From NCBI GenBank assembly GCA_903844115.1, contig CAIMSI010000130.1, positions 1-32,208 of the forward strand: 32,208 nucleotides of DNA, read 5' to 3'. Origin of the DNA: an uncultured Actinomycetes bacterium (GTDB lineage: Bacteria > Actinomycetota > Actinomycetes > Nanopelagicales > Nanopelagicaceae). Positions 1 to 8,361 of the stretch are shown here, piece by piece (the stretch's first letter is position 1; each line of letters opens with the position of its first letter). Under the pieces are notes generated by a model. The model had not been told where the DNA came from. It saw only the letters and a program-made list of their open reading frames with translations, and ran no database searches. The position numbers were made by a program, and so were the translations under genes.

Positions 1-571
1 CAATTGCAGCTAACGGAGATTTTTCTGATGCAACCACTACGCATGTATTTCAAGTAGTGAGCACTCCTACAACTGCGCTTACGAGTGAAAGAAGGGGAGA
101 TTTTTCGCTTGCAAAAATCGTTACAACGCCAATAGCTTCTGGAATAGTAAAGTTATAAAAAGGTCCAGAAACTTGGTTTGTTGAACCGGCAATTGTAGAA
201 ATTTTATCGCTCCAACCTGCATACCAAACCCACATATCAATTGCCGCAGATACTTCAGAGGTCGCTGCACTTACGCTCTTACCTTCGGATGCAACAATCA
301 CATCGATAAATTCACTCTTGCGCGATTCCATCATTTCTGCAACACGGTAAAGAATTTGACCTCGCAAATATGCTGTGGCCGAAACCCATCCAGCTTGTGC
401 GCCACGTGCTGCAACAACTGCTTCACGAAGATCTTTACGAGATGCTTGGCAAGGATTAGCAAGAAATTTTCCTTTGCTGTCCTTCACTTCGTACACGCGG
501 CCTGATTCACCACGTGGAAATGCACCATTGATGTAGAGCTTGTAAGTTTTCATTACATCGATACGTGACAT
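1..571 (-). pseudogene. Aldehyde dehydrogenase family gene with in-frame TGA, cut by left window edge
   Basis: This is the N-terminal part of a second aldehyde dehydrogenase (NAD-binding Rossmann region). The frame opens at ATG 571, directly after the TAA of the upstream dehydrogenase (TAAATG), so the two are translationally coupled; ATG 553 is an alternative start. Residues about 12-25 (LYINGAFPRGESGR) and 147-172 resemble the start and the cofactor-binding region of the family. At codon 174 (positions 50-52) there is a TGA. The same frame then stays open to the window edge and reads NTCVVVASEKSPLAAI, the expected continuation of the family (normally G-N-T at this point). One GGA to TGA change would explain it. 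The catalytic Cys and Glu would lie beyond the edge. Partner genes suggest acetaldehyde oxidation downstream of DeoC. It could be a true pseudogene, a recent mutation or a base-call error; the stop codon itself is certain. Confidence 0.8.
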
Positions 572-2014
572 TTATTTGACCACCTTTACATAAGCAGATA
601 AACCATGACGTCCACCCTCGCGGCCCCAGCCCGATTCTTTATATCCTCCGAATGGGCTTGCTGGATCAAACTTGTTAAATGAATTGGTCCAAATGACACC
701 TGCCTTTAAACGCTGGGCTGTCCACAAAATCTTGGAACCCTTATCGCTCCAGATTCCTGCAGATAGTCCGTAAGGAGTGTTATTGGCCTTCTCAATCGCC
801 TCTTGTGGTGTTCTAAATGTAAGAATAGAAAGAACAGGTCCAAATATTTCTTCCTGCGCGATGCGATGAGATTGTGCAACCCCAGAAAAAATTGTTGGTT
901 TAAACCAGAATCCCTCAGTAGGAAGCTCACATTGTGGGCTCCATCGTTGGGCTCCTTCTTGATCTCCAGAATTCGCTAGCTCATGAATTTTTTCAAGCTG
1001 AGCTTTGCTGTTAATCGCTCCCAAGTCCGTGTTTTTATCGAGTGGATCACCCACGCGAATGAGCTCCATCCGTGCCTTTAATTTACTTGTTACTTCATCA
1101 AGAACACTCTCCTGCACTAGCAATCGAGATCCGGCACAACAGACGTGCCCTTGATTGAAGAAAATACCGCTAATGATGCCCTCGACTGCCTCATCCATTG
1201 CCGCGTCTTCATAAATAATATTTGCGCCCTTACCGCCAAGTTCCAATGTGAGAGCTTTTCCGGAACCAGCGATTGCTCGTGCGATTCCTTTTCCAACCTC
1301 AGTAGATCCAGTAAATGCAATCTTTTGGATACCCGGATGATTCACAAGGTAGGCGCCCGTTGTTCCGTCACCCGTCACAATATTTACTACACCCGCCGGC
1401 AGCCCTGCCTGCTGACAAACTTCTGCAAATAAAAGCGCAGTCAGTGACGTGGTCTCAGCGGGTTTTAATACAACGGTATTTCCCGTAGCCAGCGCTGGCG
1501 CAACTTTCCATGAAAGCATTAAGAGTGGGAAATTCCAAGGAATTATTTGGCCTACCACTCCATGAGGTTTTGGAGAACTTCCAAGTCCAGCAAAATCTAA
1601 CTTATCAGCCCAACCTGCGTGGTAGAAAAAGTGCCCAGCTGCAAGTGGAATATCAACATCACGAGTTTCACGAATTGGCTTTCCGTTATCCATTGTCTCA
1701 AGAACGGCAAATTCTCGAGAACGTTCTTGGAGAATTCTGGCAATGCGATAAAGATACTTCCCACGTTCAGAAGCTGGCATCTTTGACCAGATTTTTTTAT
1801 AAGCATCTGTTGCAGAATTTACTGCCTTATCTACATCCGTATTTGACGCAAAGGCAATGCGGGCCAATGGCTTTCCAGTAGCAGGATTGATGGTTTCAAA
1901 GCTCTTGTTTCCTTTGGCAGGCTGGAACTTTCCATTGATGAAGAGCCCGTACTCACTTTTTATATCAACAATGGAAGTTGACTCTGGGGCTGGTGAATAT
2001 TCGAATTTAGTCAT
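572..2014 (-). CDS. NAD(P)-dependent aldehyde dehydrogenase
   Basis: A full-length aldehyde dehydrogenase of 480 residues, the usual family size. The cofactor-binding motif PWNFP is at 159-163, the GSTEVG turn at 236-241, the general-base glutamate in LELGGK is E258, and the catalytic cysteine is C292 in the motif NQGHVCCAGSR (287-297). EEIFGPVL in the C-terminal third is also typical. It lies 19 bases after deoC and abuts a second, broken dehydrogenase gene, so all three are probably one transcript. DeoC makes acetaldehyde, so acetaldehyde to acetate (or acetyl-CoA) is the likely reaction. That substrate is inferred from context; the family covers many aldehydes. The start ATG at 2014 has only a weak Shine-Dalgarno sequence. 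Confidence 0.93.
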   Translation of the reverse strand: MTKFEYSPAPESTSIVDIKSEYGLFINGKFQPAKGNKSFETINPATGKPLARIAFASNTDVDKAVNSATDAYKKIWSKMPASERGKYLYRIARILQERSREFAVLETMDNGKPIRETRDVDIPLAAGHFFYHAGWADKLDFAGLGSSPKPHGVVGQIIPWNFPLLMLSWKVAPALATGNTVVLKPAETTSLTALLFAEVCQQAGLPAGVVNIVTGDGTTGAYLVNHPGIQKIAFTGSTEVGKGIARAIAGSGKALTLELGGKGANIIYEDAAMDEAVEGIISGIFFNQGHVCCAGSRLLVQESVLDEVTSKLKARMELIRVGDPLDKNTDLGAINSKAQLEKIHELANSGDQEGAQRWSPQCELPTEGFWFKPTIFSGVAQSHRIAQEEIFGPVLSILTFRTPQEAIEKANNTPYGLSAGIWSDKGSKILWTAQRLKAGVIWTNSFNKFDPASPFGGYKESGWGREGGRHGLSAYVKVVK

Positions 2015-2033
2015 TTTTGGTCTCAGCTACCTT

Positions 2034-2984
2034 CTAGTCCAGTGTCACATTGTTCATACTTGAATACCTACCATCGCGCATTTTCATTCTTTGCATTATG
2101 AGATCGTTGAGAAGCGCACTTGCTCCAATTCTAAATAACGAAGGATCAAGCCAATCTTCTCCAGCAGTTTCTTTAACAAGAACAAGCTGTTTTATTGCAT
2201 CTTTTGTCGTACGAATTCCACCGGCTGGCTTTACGCCAATTTTGCGCCCTGTGAGCGCGTGGAAATCGCGAACAGCTTCTAGCATGACCAGAACCACAGA
2301 GGGCGTTGCTGCTGGAACAACTTTCCCTGTACTTGTCTTTATAAAGTCCGCGCCAGCTAACATTGCGATATATGAAGCTTTCCGCACATTATCGTAAGTG
2401 ACTAGTTCACCGGTTTCGAAAATAACTTTTAAATGGGCCTTTTCACCACACAAAGATTTAATCAGAACAATATCGTCATAAATTTTTCCATACTTACCAG
2501 CAAGAAAGGCGCCTCGATCAATGACCATATCAATTTCGCCAGCTCCAGCATCTAACGCATCTTGCGTATCCTGGATTTTTACCGCTTGGCTAGCGCGACC
2601 AGATGGAAATGCCGTCGAAACCGCCGCTACTGGAACATCTTTTCCTCCAATAGAATCAAGATGTGTTCGAGCAATCGAAACCATATCGTTATAAACACAG
2701 ACGGCCCCAACATGGGGAACTGTGGGATCAGAAGGGTCTGGACGTACTGCTTTGTTACAAAGCGCTCTCACTTTTCCAGGGGTATCAGCGCCTTCAAGTG
2801 TTGTGAGGTCTACCATTTTGATTGCAAGATCAATGGCTAAATTTTTACTAGAAGTCTTGATAGAGCGAGTGCCCAACATTGCCGCTCGTGCATCCACACC
2901 AACCTGATCGACAGGCGAAAGCTTTAATAGGAACTTTTTGAGAGAAGTTTCATCATGAACAAGTTCCGGACTTTTCGTTTGCAC
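2034..2984 (-). CDS. deoC: Deoxyribose-phosphate aldolase (DeoC)
   Basis: DeoC cleaves 2-deoxyribose-5-phosphate into glyceraldehyde-3-phosphate and acetaldehyde, the last sugar step of deoxynucleoside breakdown. The 316-residue protein has the class I aldolase TIM-barrel signatures: the Schiff-base lysine K216 in DFIKTSTGK (213-221), the second active-site lysine K252 in GVKPAGGIR (250-258), and D152 in EIDMVI. The N-terminal extension of about 50 residues compared with the E. coli enzyme is usual in actinobacterial homologues. The start is GTG 2984, the only plausible initiator before the conserved region. A -10 box lies exactly 6 bases upstream of it, which suggests a leaderless mRNA. It heads an apparent operon with two aldehyde dehydrogenases and is divergent from a nucleobase permease. 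Confidence 0.96.
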   Translation of the reverse strand: MQTKSPELVHDETSLKKFLLKLSPVDQVGVDARAAMLGTRSIKTSSKNLAIDLAIKMVDLTTLEGADTPGKVRALCNKAVRPDPSDPTVPHVGAVCVYNDMVSIARTHLDSIGGKDVPVAAVSTAFPSGRASQAVKIQDTQDALDAGAGEIDMVIDRGAFLAGKYGKIYDDIVLIKSLCGEKAHLKVIFETGELVTYDNVRKASYIAMLAGADFIKTSTGKVVPAATPSVVLVMLEAVRDFHALTGRKIGVKPAGGIRTTKDAIKQLVLVKETAGEDWLDPSLFRIGASALLNDLIMQRMKMRDGRYSSMNNVTLD

Positions 2985-2990
2985 TTGTCT

Positions 2991-3019
2991 AATCTAGTCG
3001 CAGTTTCTCACCTCATCAA
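2991..3019 (-). promoter_or_regulatory. Predicted sigma-70-type promoter of deoC (leaderless)
   Basis: Read on the minus strand there is a -35 TTGATG (3019-3014), a 17-base spacer and a -10 TAGATT (2996-2991). Six bases (AGACAA) separate the -10 from the GTG start at 2984, so transcription would begin at or next to the start codon. No Shine-Dalgarno sequence sits at a useful distance. Prediction from sequence only. Confidence 0.55.
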
Positions 3020-3039
3020 GCACGAGCCAGTGATTCCAC

Positions 3040-3045
3040 TAGAAT
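3040..3045 (+). promoter_or_regulatory. Predicted -10 box of the NCS1 permease gene (leaderless)
   Basis: TAGAAT (3040-3045) is followed by GTGAGG and then ATG at 3052, the same 6-base spacing seen before deoC. No good -35 is visible; the expected position (about 3016-3022) overlaps the -35 of the divergent deoC promoter. The spacing supports ATG 3052 over GTG 3046 as the translation start. Confidence 0.45.
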
Positions 3046-3051
3046 GTGAGG

Positions 3052-4494
3052 ATGACTTCTCGGACTTCTCGGACATCTACCATCGAATTAAATGGCGCAA
3101 ACTTCATTGAAAGCCACGAGCGTCACGGCTCAGCACGATCACTCTTTTGGCCATGGGCAGCAGGAAATGTTTCCTTTCTCGCACTCTCCTATGGTTCATT
3201 TTTCTTGGGCTTTGGAATCTCTTTCTGGCAGGCGACATTTGCCGCAGCTTTCGGCACCGTTGGGTCATTCGTTCTTGTCGGGGTTAGTTCACTAGCAGGC
3301 AAGCGAGCCAACGCTCCAACGTTGACTCTTTCACGCGCAGCATTTGGCGTAAAAGGAAATATCCTCCCTGGATTGCTTTCTTATTTGATTTTCGTGGGAT
3401 GGGAAACAGTTTTGGTTTCTCTGGCTACTCTTGCATTTCAAACTGTGTTTATTCGAATCGGGCATCTAAACCATAATCTTTCAGCAATCATTGGATTTGC
3501 AATCGCCGCTGGCCTCACTATTTTTGGTGGAGTCTTGGGATTTAAGACAATCATGAAGCTTCAACGTTGGCTCACACTTGCAACAATTTTACTAACGTTT
3601 GGGTATATCGCTCTTACTGCGCATTCCATCAATTGGAAATTAGTCTCTCACTTGCATCATGGAAATGCTCAGGCACTTATCGGAGCAATTATTTTTGGAG
3701 TCACTGGAATCGGTTTGGGTTGGGTTAACTCTGCTGCGGATTATTCGCGTTATCTTCCTCGCACCACTTCTAGTAAAGCTGTCGTTGGGTGGACTGTTTT
3801 TGGCGCCTCTATCGTTCCGGTACTTCTTGTTATCTACGGCAGCGCACTTGCTGGCAGCAGCGCTGACCTTAATTCGAAAATTGCGTCAGACCCGATCGGA
3901 GCACTCACAACCTTACTTCCTACTTGGTATTTAATTCCCTTTGCCCTGGTTGCAGTTCTAGGCCTTATTGGTGGATCAATATTGGATTTGTATTCATCGG
4001 GCATCGCCCTTGTAGCTATTGGATTGCCCGTTAAACGCCATATCGCGGCTTCTATTGACGGATTAATTATGACGATGGGCACTATTTATATTGTTTGGAT
4101 TAAGAAGGACTTCTTTGGGCCATTCCAAGGTTTTCTCATCACTCTTGGGGTCCCAATTGCCGTATGGAGTGCAATCTTTGTTGCTGATGTCATCATGCGT
4201 AAAAAGGATTACGCGGAAGAGGAGTTATTTGATTCCAATGGCCGTTATGGTTCATGGAATATGCGCGCAACTATTTTGCTAATTGTGGGCTCAATTGTTG
4301 GTTGGGGCTTTGTGACAAATTCCTTTGCTTCCTGGCTCTCTTGGCAGGGGTACTTCATGGGGCTTATTGGAGGTAAGACCGGTTCATGGGCTTACGCCAA
4401 CGTAGGCATAATCTTTGCTTTAGTTATAGGCTTCCTCGGACACATACTTTTATCACATCAGGAAATTAGAAAGCAGGAGGGTCGAAATGGCTGA
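3052..4494 (+). CDS. NCS1-family purine/cytosine-type permease
   Basis: A polytopic membrane protein of 480 residues with about twelve hydrophobic segments, typical of nucleobase:cation symporter-1 transporters such as CodB. Family features are the N-terminal [10 protein letters not shown] region, the [13 protein letters not shown] segment after the second helix, and a glycine-rich [12 protein letters not shown] loop in the middle. The likely role is uptake of cytosine, purines or a related base, in line with the divergent deoC operon; the exact substrate cannot be read from sequence. ATG 3052 is chosen because a -10 box lies 6 bases upstream; GTG 3046 is possible. The last 8 bases overlap the start of yajQ, whose ribosome-binding site lies inside this gene. 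Confidence 0.88.
   Translation: MTSRTSRTSTIELNGANFIESHERHGSARSLFWPWAAGNVSFLALSYGSFFLGFGISFWQATFAAAFGTVGSFVLVGVSSLAGKRANAPTLTLSRAAFGVKGNILPGLLSYLIFVGWETVLVSLATLAFQTVFIRIGHLNHNLSAIIGFAIAAGLTIFGGVLGFKTIMKLQRWLTLATILLTFGYIALTAHSINWKLVSHLHHGNAQALIGAIIFGVTGIGLGWVNSAADYSRYLPRTTSSKAVVGWTVFGASIVPVLLVIYGSALAGSSADLNSKIASDPIGALTTLLPTWYLIPFALVAVLGLIGGSILDLYSSGIALVAIGLPVKRHIAASIDGLIMTMGTIYIVWIKKDFFGPFQGFLITLGVPIAVWSAIFVADVIMRKKDYAEEELFDSNGRYGSWNMRATILLIVGSIVGWGFVTNSFASWLSWQGYFMGLIGGKTGSWAYANVGIIFALVIGFLGHILLSHQEIRKQEGRNG
4475..4480 (+). promoter_or_regulatory. Strong Shine-Dalgarno site of yajQ
   Basis: AGGAGG lies 6 bases before ATG 4487, inside the last codons of the permease gene. It is the clearest ribosome-binding site in the window and fixes the yajQ start. 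Confidence 0.85.
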
Positions 4495-4975
4495 TTCCAG
4501 TTTCGATATTGTTTCAAAGATTGACCACATGGAGGTTGATAACGCCTTCAACCAGACGGATCGTGAAATTGCTACACGATTTGATTTTAAGAACACTGGA
4601 ACAAAGATTGAGAAGACCGGTGAGAAGGTCAATATTGAAGCCGATGGTGAAGAACGCGCAAAGGCAGCACTTGAAGTTTTCAAGGAGAAGCTCATCAAGC
4701 GTGGAGTTTCACTCAAACACTTAGATGCAAAAGAGCCTCAACTCAGTGGCAAAATTTACAAAATCGCTTGCGAGTTTAAAGAAGGTCTATCGACTGAAAA
4801 TGCTAAAAAGATCGCAAAGTTTCTCAAAGATGAAGGTCCTAAGTCCCTTAAGACTCAGATTCAGGGAGATGAACTTCGCGTTATAAGCAAGAGCCGTGAT
4901 GATCTTCAAGAAGCAATGGCTAAAGTTAAAGAGAATCCATGGGATTTTGCAGTTCAATTCGTTAATTTTAGATAG
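4487..4975 (+). CDS. yajQ: YajQ family nucleotide-binding protein
   Basis: A 162-residue cytoplasmic protein, almost exactly the length of E. coli YajQ (163). The start [20 protein letters not shown] and the later [13 protein letters not shown] are hallmark YajQ segments, as is the C-terminal [13 protein letters not shown]. The family folds as two similar RNP-like alpha/beta domains and binds nucleotides; a Xanthomonas member binds cyclic di-GMP, but the role in actinobacteria is not settled. It starts inside the end of the permease gene and is followed 8 bases later by the proposed ATT start of rarD, so the three are probably co-transcribed. No functional tie to the permease is evident beyond being in one operon. 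Confidence 0.95.
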   Translation: MADSSFDIVSKIDHMEVDNAFNQTDREIATRFDFKNTGTKIEKTGEKVNIEADGEERAKAALEVFKEKLIKRGVSLKHLDAKEPQLSGKIYKIACEFKEGLSTENAKKIAKFLKDEGPKSLKTQIQGDELRVISKSRDDLQEAMAKVKENPWDFAVQFVNFR

Positions 4976-4977
4976 GG
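4974..4977 (+). promoter_or_regulatory. Shine-Dalgarno-like AGGG before the ATT start of rarD
   Basis: AGGG overlaps the yajQ stop codon and lies 6 bases before ATT 4984. It is the only ribosome-binding-like motif near the 5' end of the rarD frame and supports initiation there. Confidence 0.4.
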
Positions 4978-4983
4978 CATAAA

Positions 4984-5892
4984 ATTACACATCAACGTAA
5001 TTACAAAGTTGGATTAACTCTAGGTTTTGCTTCCTATTTAACCTGGGGTCTCTTTCCTCTTTATTGGCCGCTTCTTGAACCCGCAAATTCAATCGAAATT
5101 GTTGCACACAGAGCTGTCTGGTCACTTGTGTTTTGCCTGGCTTTACTTGCGTACACGAAGCAGTTAAGACCAACTCTTGCCCTTCTCAAAAATCCATATG
5201 TCATGAAGCGTCTGACACTTTCTACAATGCTTGTCTCAGTGAACTGGTTGACGTATATCTGGGGTGTAAATCACGGACATGTCGTGGAGTGCGCACTTGG
5301 TTATTACATAAACCCACTTATCATCATTGCATTCGGAGTTCTCTTGCTCAAAGAGAAGATGCGCAAACTGCAATGGTTTGCAGTTGGATGTGCTGCAATC
5401 GGTGTCATAATCTTGACTGTTGATTACGGTCGCCCGCCTTGGATTGCACTGGCCTTAGCAACATCATGGGGAAGCTACGGACTTGTGAAGAAACAATTAG
5501 GTCTAGGCGCACTTGAGGGCCTAACAATTGAGACCATCATTTCCTTTATCCCTTATGCCGGATACCTGGTCTGGATGGGAACGCAAGGTACGGGGCAGTT
5601 CGCTCGCAACGGCGGGCTGACATTTCTTCTGATTTTGGCAGGAGCAGTAACTGCAATACCTCTCTTGATGTTTAATGGCTCCACAAACCGCCTACCATTT
5701 ACGATAATTGGATTGCTCCAATACATAACACCGACTGTCCAATTTCTTATTGGAGTGGTTGTTCGTCACGAAGCAATGCCGTTGGGAAGATGGATAGGAT
5801 TTCTTATTATCTGGATTGCATTGATTGCTCTTGGTACCGACCTGGTGAAATCAGGAAGTACGAGTAATAATCGCGTCACACAAACTGACTAA
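4984..5892 (+). CDS. rarD: RarD-like EamA/DMT family permease with probable ATT start
   Basis: A ten-helix membrane protein of the drug/metabolite transporter superfamily, similar to RarD (chloramphenicol-sensitive protein family; true substrate uncertain). Conserved stretches include GLFPLYWPLLEPA, EIVAHRAVWS, NWLTYIWGVNHGHVVE, GYYINPL, DYGRPPWIAL and GLLQYITPTVQF. RarD homology runs unbroken upstream of the first standard start (GTG 5128) to about 4999, yet the frame from the in-frame TAG at 4969 to 5128 has no ATG, GTG, TTG or CTG. ATT at 4984 is the best initiator: it has AGGG 6 bases upstream and gives 302 residues, against 296 in E. coli. A point change from ATG or a base error is also possible. 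Its last 42 bases overlap the end of the convergent polyprenyl synthase gene. Confidence 0.85.
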   Translation: MTHQRNYKVGLTLGFASYLTWGLFPLYWPLLEPANSIEIVAHRAVWSLVFCLALLAYTKQLRPTLALLKNPYVMKRLTLSTMLVSVNWLTYIWGVNHGHVVECALGYYINPLIIIAFGVLLLKEKMRKLQWFAVGCAAIGVIILTVDYGRPPWIALALATSWGSYGLVKKQLGLGALEGLTIETIISFIPYAGYLVWMGTQGTGQFARNGGLTFLLILAGAVTAIPLLMFNGSTNRLPFTIIGLLQYITPTVQFLIGVVVRHEAMPLGRWIGFLIIWIALIALGTDLVKSGSTSNNRVTQTD

Positions 5893-6837
5893 AGCATTTT
5901 TTGCAGCTCCATCAGCAAGATCTGCTACCAATTTCTTCGCCTCATTGGCATATTGCGTAAGCAATTCTCGAGATATTTCCATCGCCTTATGAGTCCGCAG
6001 CGTTTTTAACGTAGATGCAACTAGCGCTTCATCATGAATTGGCGCTGATAGCAAAGCTTTTAATTGAGCATCGGAGGGATCATTGGAGGCGAGAATGTGA
6101 ACTGTCACCATTGTTGGAACACCCTCACGCAGATCTGTTCCTGGTGTTTTACCTGACTCGGCAGTCTCACTCGCAATATCAATGATGTCATCGGCGAGCT
6201 GGAAAAGTATGCCAATTTTCTCACCGTACTCCGTCAAAATATTTATATCTCGCTCTGAAGCACCGGCAAATATGGCGCCATAACGAGCACTTGTTGCAAT
6301 CAAAGATCCAGTTTTGTCAGCAATAACTTGCGTATAGTGCTCAAGCAGTGAAACGCCTTTCGATGTTCCTTGGGTTTCCATAATCTGCCCTATTACAAGT
6401 CGTTCAAAGGTATGCGCATGAATTCGAACAGCCTCTGGACCAAGGTCAGCCAATAGCGCCGATGTTTTTGCAAAAAGGTAATCGCCAGTAAGAATCGCTA
6501 CGGTGTTATTCCAACGGCTGTTAGCACTTTCAACCCCGCGGCGAAGTGGTGCTTCATCCATAACGTCATCGTGATACAGGGTTGCAAGATGCGTAAGTTC
6601 GCAGACGACAGCTGCCGCAATGATTTGGTCGTTTCCAGGTTTACCAAACTGGGCGGCGAGAAGAGTCAATAGTGGCCGCAACCGCTTGCCGCCAGCCTCA
6701 ACTAGATGTCGTGAGGTTTCGATAACGAGTGGATATTTTCCTACGATGTGGGAACGAAGCAACTCCTCAACTTTCGCCATATCGGCAATAAGTGTTTTCT
6801 CAAGTGTTGCATCTAACCCAGGTATACCCAATGACAT
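5851..6837 (-). CDS. Polyprenyl diphosphate synthase (menaquinone side chain)
   Basis: A trans-isoprenyl diphosphate synthase that builds the long isoprenoid tail used by MenA. All family motifs are present (numbering from the upstream GTG, 9 bases longer): GGKRLRP at 52-58, first Asp-rich motif DDVMD at 93-97, GQIMETQG at 153-160, and second Asp-rich motif DDIID at 219-223. The small residues before the first motif (HLATLYHDD) fit a long-chain product, but chain length cannot be set from this. ATG 6837 is preferred because AGGTG lies 6 bases upstream; GTG 6846 is part of that motif. It follows nuoN by 9 bases and ends the nuo operon. The gene end overlaps rarD tail to tail by 42 bases. Equivalent names are hepT, ispB or grcC. 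Confidence 0.93.
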   Translation of the reverse strand: MSLGIPGLDATLEKTLIADMAKVEELLRSHIVGKYPLVIETSRHLVEAGGKRLRPLLTLLAAQFGKPGNDQIIAAAVVCELTHLATLYHDDVMDEAPLRRGVESANSRWNNTVAILTGDYLFAKTSALLADLGPEAVRIHAHTFERLVIGQIMETQGTSKGVSLLEHYTQVIADKTGSLIATSARYGAIFAGASERDINILTEYGEKIGILFQLADDIIDIASETAESGKTPGTDLREGVPTMVTVHILASNDPSDAQLKALLSAPIHDEALVASTLKTLRTHKAMEISRELLTQYANEAKKLVADLADGAAKNALVSLCDAIITRTS

Positions 6838-6843
6838 CTGATG

Positions 6844-6848
6844 CACCT
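6844..6848 (-). promoter_or_regulatory. Shine-Dalgarno site of the polyprenyl synthase gene
   Basis: AGGTG on the minus strand overlaps the nuoN stop codon (TAG) and lies 6 bases before ATG 6837. It decides against the upstream GTG (6846), which it contains. Confidence 0.6.
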
Positions 6849-8361
6849 ATCGAATGAAGGTGGCAAAGGTTTGTGCAGTATCAAGCAGAAGTGAAGGAGC
6901 AACACCAAGCACGATTGTTACGAGCGCACAGACGGCAATTGCCGCGCGAGTCATAAATGAAGGTATCACAACGCTCACTGAATCATTCTTAGGGTCTGTG
7001 AAGAAGAGCATGACTACGACGCGCAAGTAGAAGAATGCAGTGATGGCAGAAGTAAGAACACCCACAACGACAACAACGGTATTTCCAGATTCATATGCAC
7101 CCGTGAAGAGTGAGAACTTTGCAATAAACCCACTTGTAAGTGGAATTCCGGCAAAGCTAAGTAAAAATAGGGTGAATATTGAGGCCGCAAGTGGAGACTT
7201 TTTGCCCAACCCTACCCAGCGATTGAGATCTGTTACTTCGCCACTTGAATCACGTACTAACGTAATAATGCCAAATGCGCCAAGTGTTGTGAACCCGTAG
7301 GTTGCAAGATAAAACAGTGCACCTTTAAGGCCATCGGTGTTGAGAGCTAAAACAGCTGCGAGTAGAAAACCAGCATGCGCAATGGAAGAGAAAGCGAGCA
7401 TTCGTTTTACATCGCGCTGTGCTATAGCCGCTATGCCTCCCACAACCATTGTAAGAATTGCAATCACCAAAATGATTGGCTTCCACTGCCATTCTGCCTG
7501 TCCGAATGCAACATAAAATATGCGAAGAGTCGCACCCATCGCTGCAATTTTCGTACATGCAGCCATAAATCCTGTGATGGGAGTTGGGGCCCCTTGATAT
7601 ACATCTGGCGTCCAGGAGTGGAATGGAACAGCGCCAATCTTGAAGAGAAGGCCAACGGAAAGAAATGCAATACCTATAAGTAGGAATACATCATTGGAGG
7701 AGTTTGCCGAAATTGCAGAAGCGATTCCATCCAAACTCATTGATCCTGAATATCCGTAAAGAAAGGCTGCTCCAAAAAGAAAAAATGCCGAAGAAAATGC
7801 TCCGAGAAGGAAGTACTTAAGCGCTGCTTCTTGTGAGAGCAAACGCCGACGGCGGGAAAGGCCAGCCATCAAATAAAGCGGAAGGGAAAGAACTTCTAGA
7901 GCGACAAAAAGAGTAATGAGATCACTGGCGATTGGGAAAAGAAGCATTCCACTAACAGCAAAGAGAGTAAGAGGGAAGATTTCAGTCTGTTGTTTTCCAG
8001 CAAGAACTGAAGCGCGTTCATCCTCTGAACCCGGAACCGCTGATGCTTGAGCGGCAAAATTATCTGTGTCTGCAATAAAGAGGACGGCTATGAAGGAAAG
8101 AATCAGAATCGTTCCTTGGAGAAAGATTCCTACTCCATCAATCGATACCGAATTAACAGCCGCAGTCTTAGAGGATTGACCGTGAATCTTCCACAAGAAT
8201 GCAAATGAAAGAACGAGTGTTCCAAGAGCAATTGCAGTTTGAATCGCCGCTCGGGATCCTTTTTTCATCACTGCCTCGACGAGCACCCCAAGAAGGGCGC
8301 CACCAAGCACAATAAGAATAGGAGCAAGTAGCGAATAGGAAAGTTGAGGAGCGATAAGCAT
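6847..8361 (-). CDS. nuoN: NADH-quinone oxidoreductase subunit N
   Basis: An antiporter-like membrane subunit of complex I, one of three that pump protons. The 504-residue protein has about fourteen hydrophobic helices. Key charged residues are in place: E156 in the FVALEVLSLPLY helix and K241 in GLLFKIGAVPFHSWTPD, followed by the broken-helix region GAPTPITGFMAACTK. The ATG overlaps the nuoM stop by one base (TAATG). The stop TAG is 9 bases before the next gene. It is the last of the fourteen nuo genes, in the usual place. Confidence 0.97.
   Translation of the reverse strand: MLIAPQLSYSLLAPILIVLGGALLGVLVEAVMKKGSRAAIQTAIALGTLVLSFAFLWKIHGQSSKTAAVNSVSIDGVGIFLQGTILILSFIAVLFIADTDNFAAQASAVPGSEDERASVLAGKQQTEIFPLTLFAVSGMLLFPIASDLITLFVALEVLSLPLYLMAGLSRRRRLLSQEAALKYFLLGAFSSAFFLFGAAFLYGYSGSMSLDGIASAISANSSNDVFLLIGIAFLSVGLLFKIGAVPFHSWTPDVYQGAPTPITGFMAACTKIAAMGATLRIFYVAFGQAEWQWKPIILVIAILTMVVGGIAAIAQRDVKRMLAFSSIAHAGFLLAAVLALNTDGLKGALFYLATYGFTTLGAFGIITLVRDSSGEVTDLNRWVGLGKKSPLAASIFTLFLLSFAGIPLTSGFIAKFSLFTGAYESGNTVVVVVGVLTSAITAFFYLRVVVMLFFTDPKNDSVSVVIPSFMTRAAIAVCALVTIVLGVAPSLLLDTAQTFATFIR

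Noticed and set aside
50-52. TGA read as selenocysteine or as glycine (altered code).
   Set aside because: The site is a structural Gly position, not a redox site; no SECIS-like hairpin was evident in the few bases available, and TGA serves as a normal stop in several genes here.
5880-5930. GCATTTTTTGC after rarD as a possible terminator.
   Set aside because: The T-run lies inside the polyprenyl synthase gene and no stable GC-rich stem precedes it.
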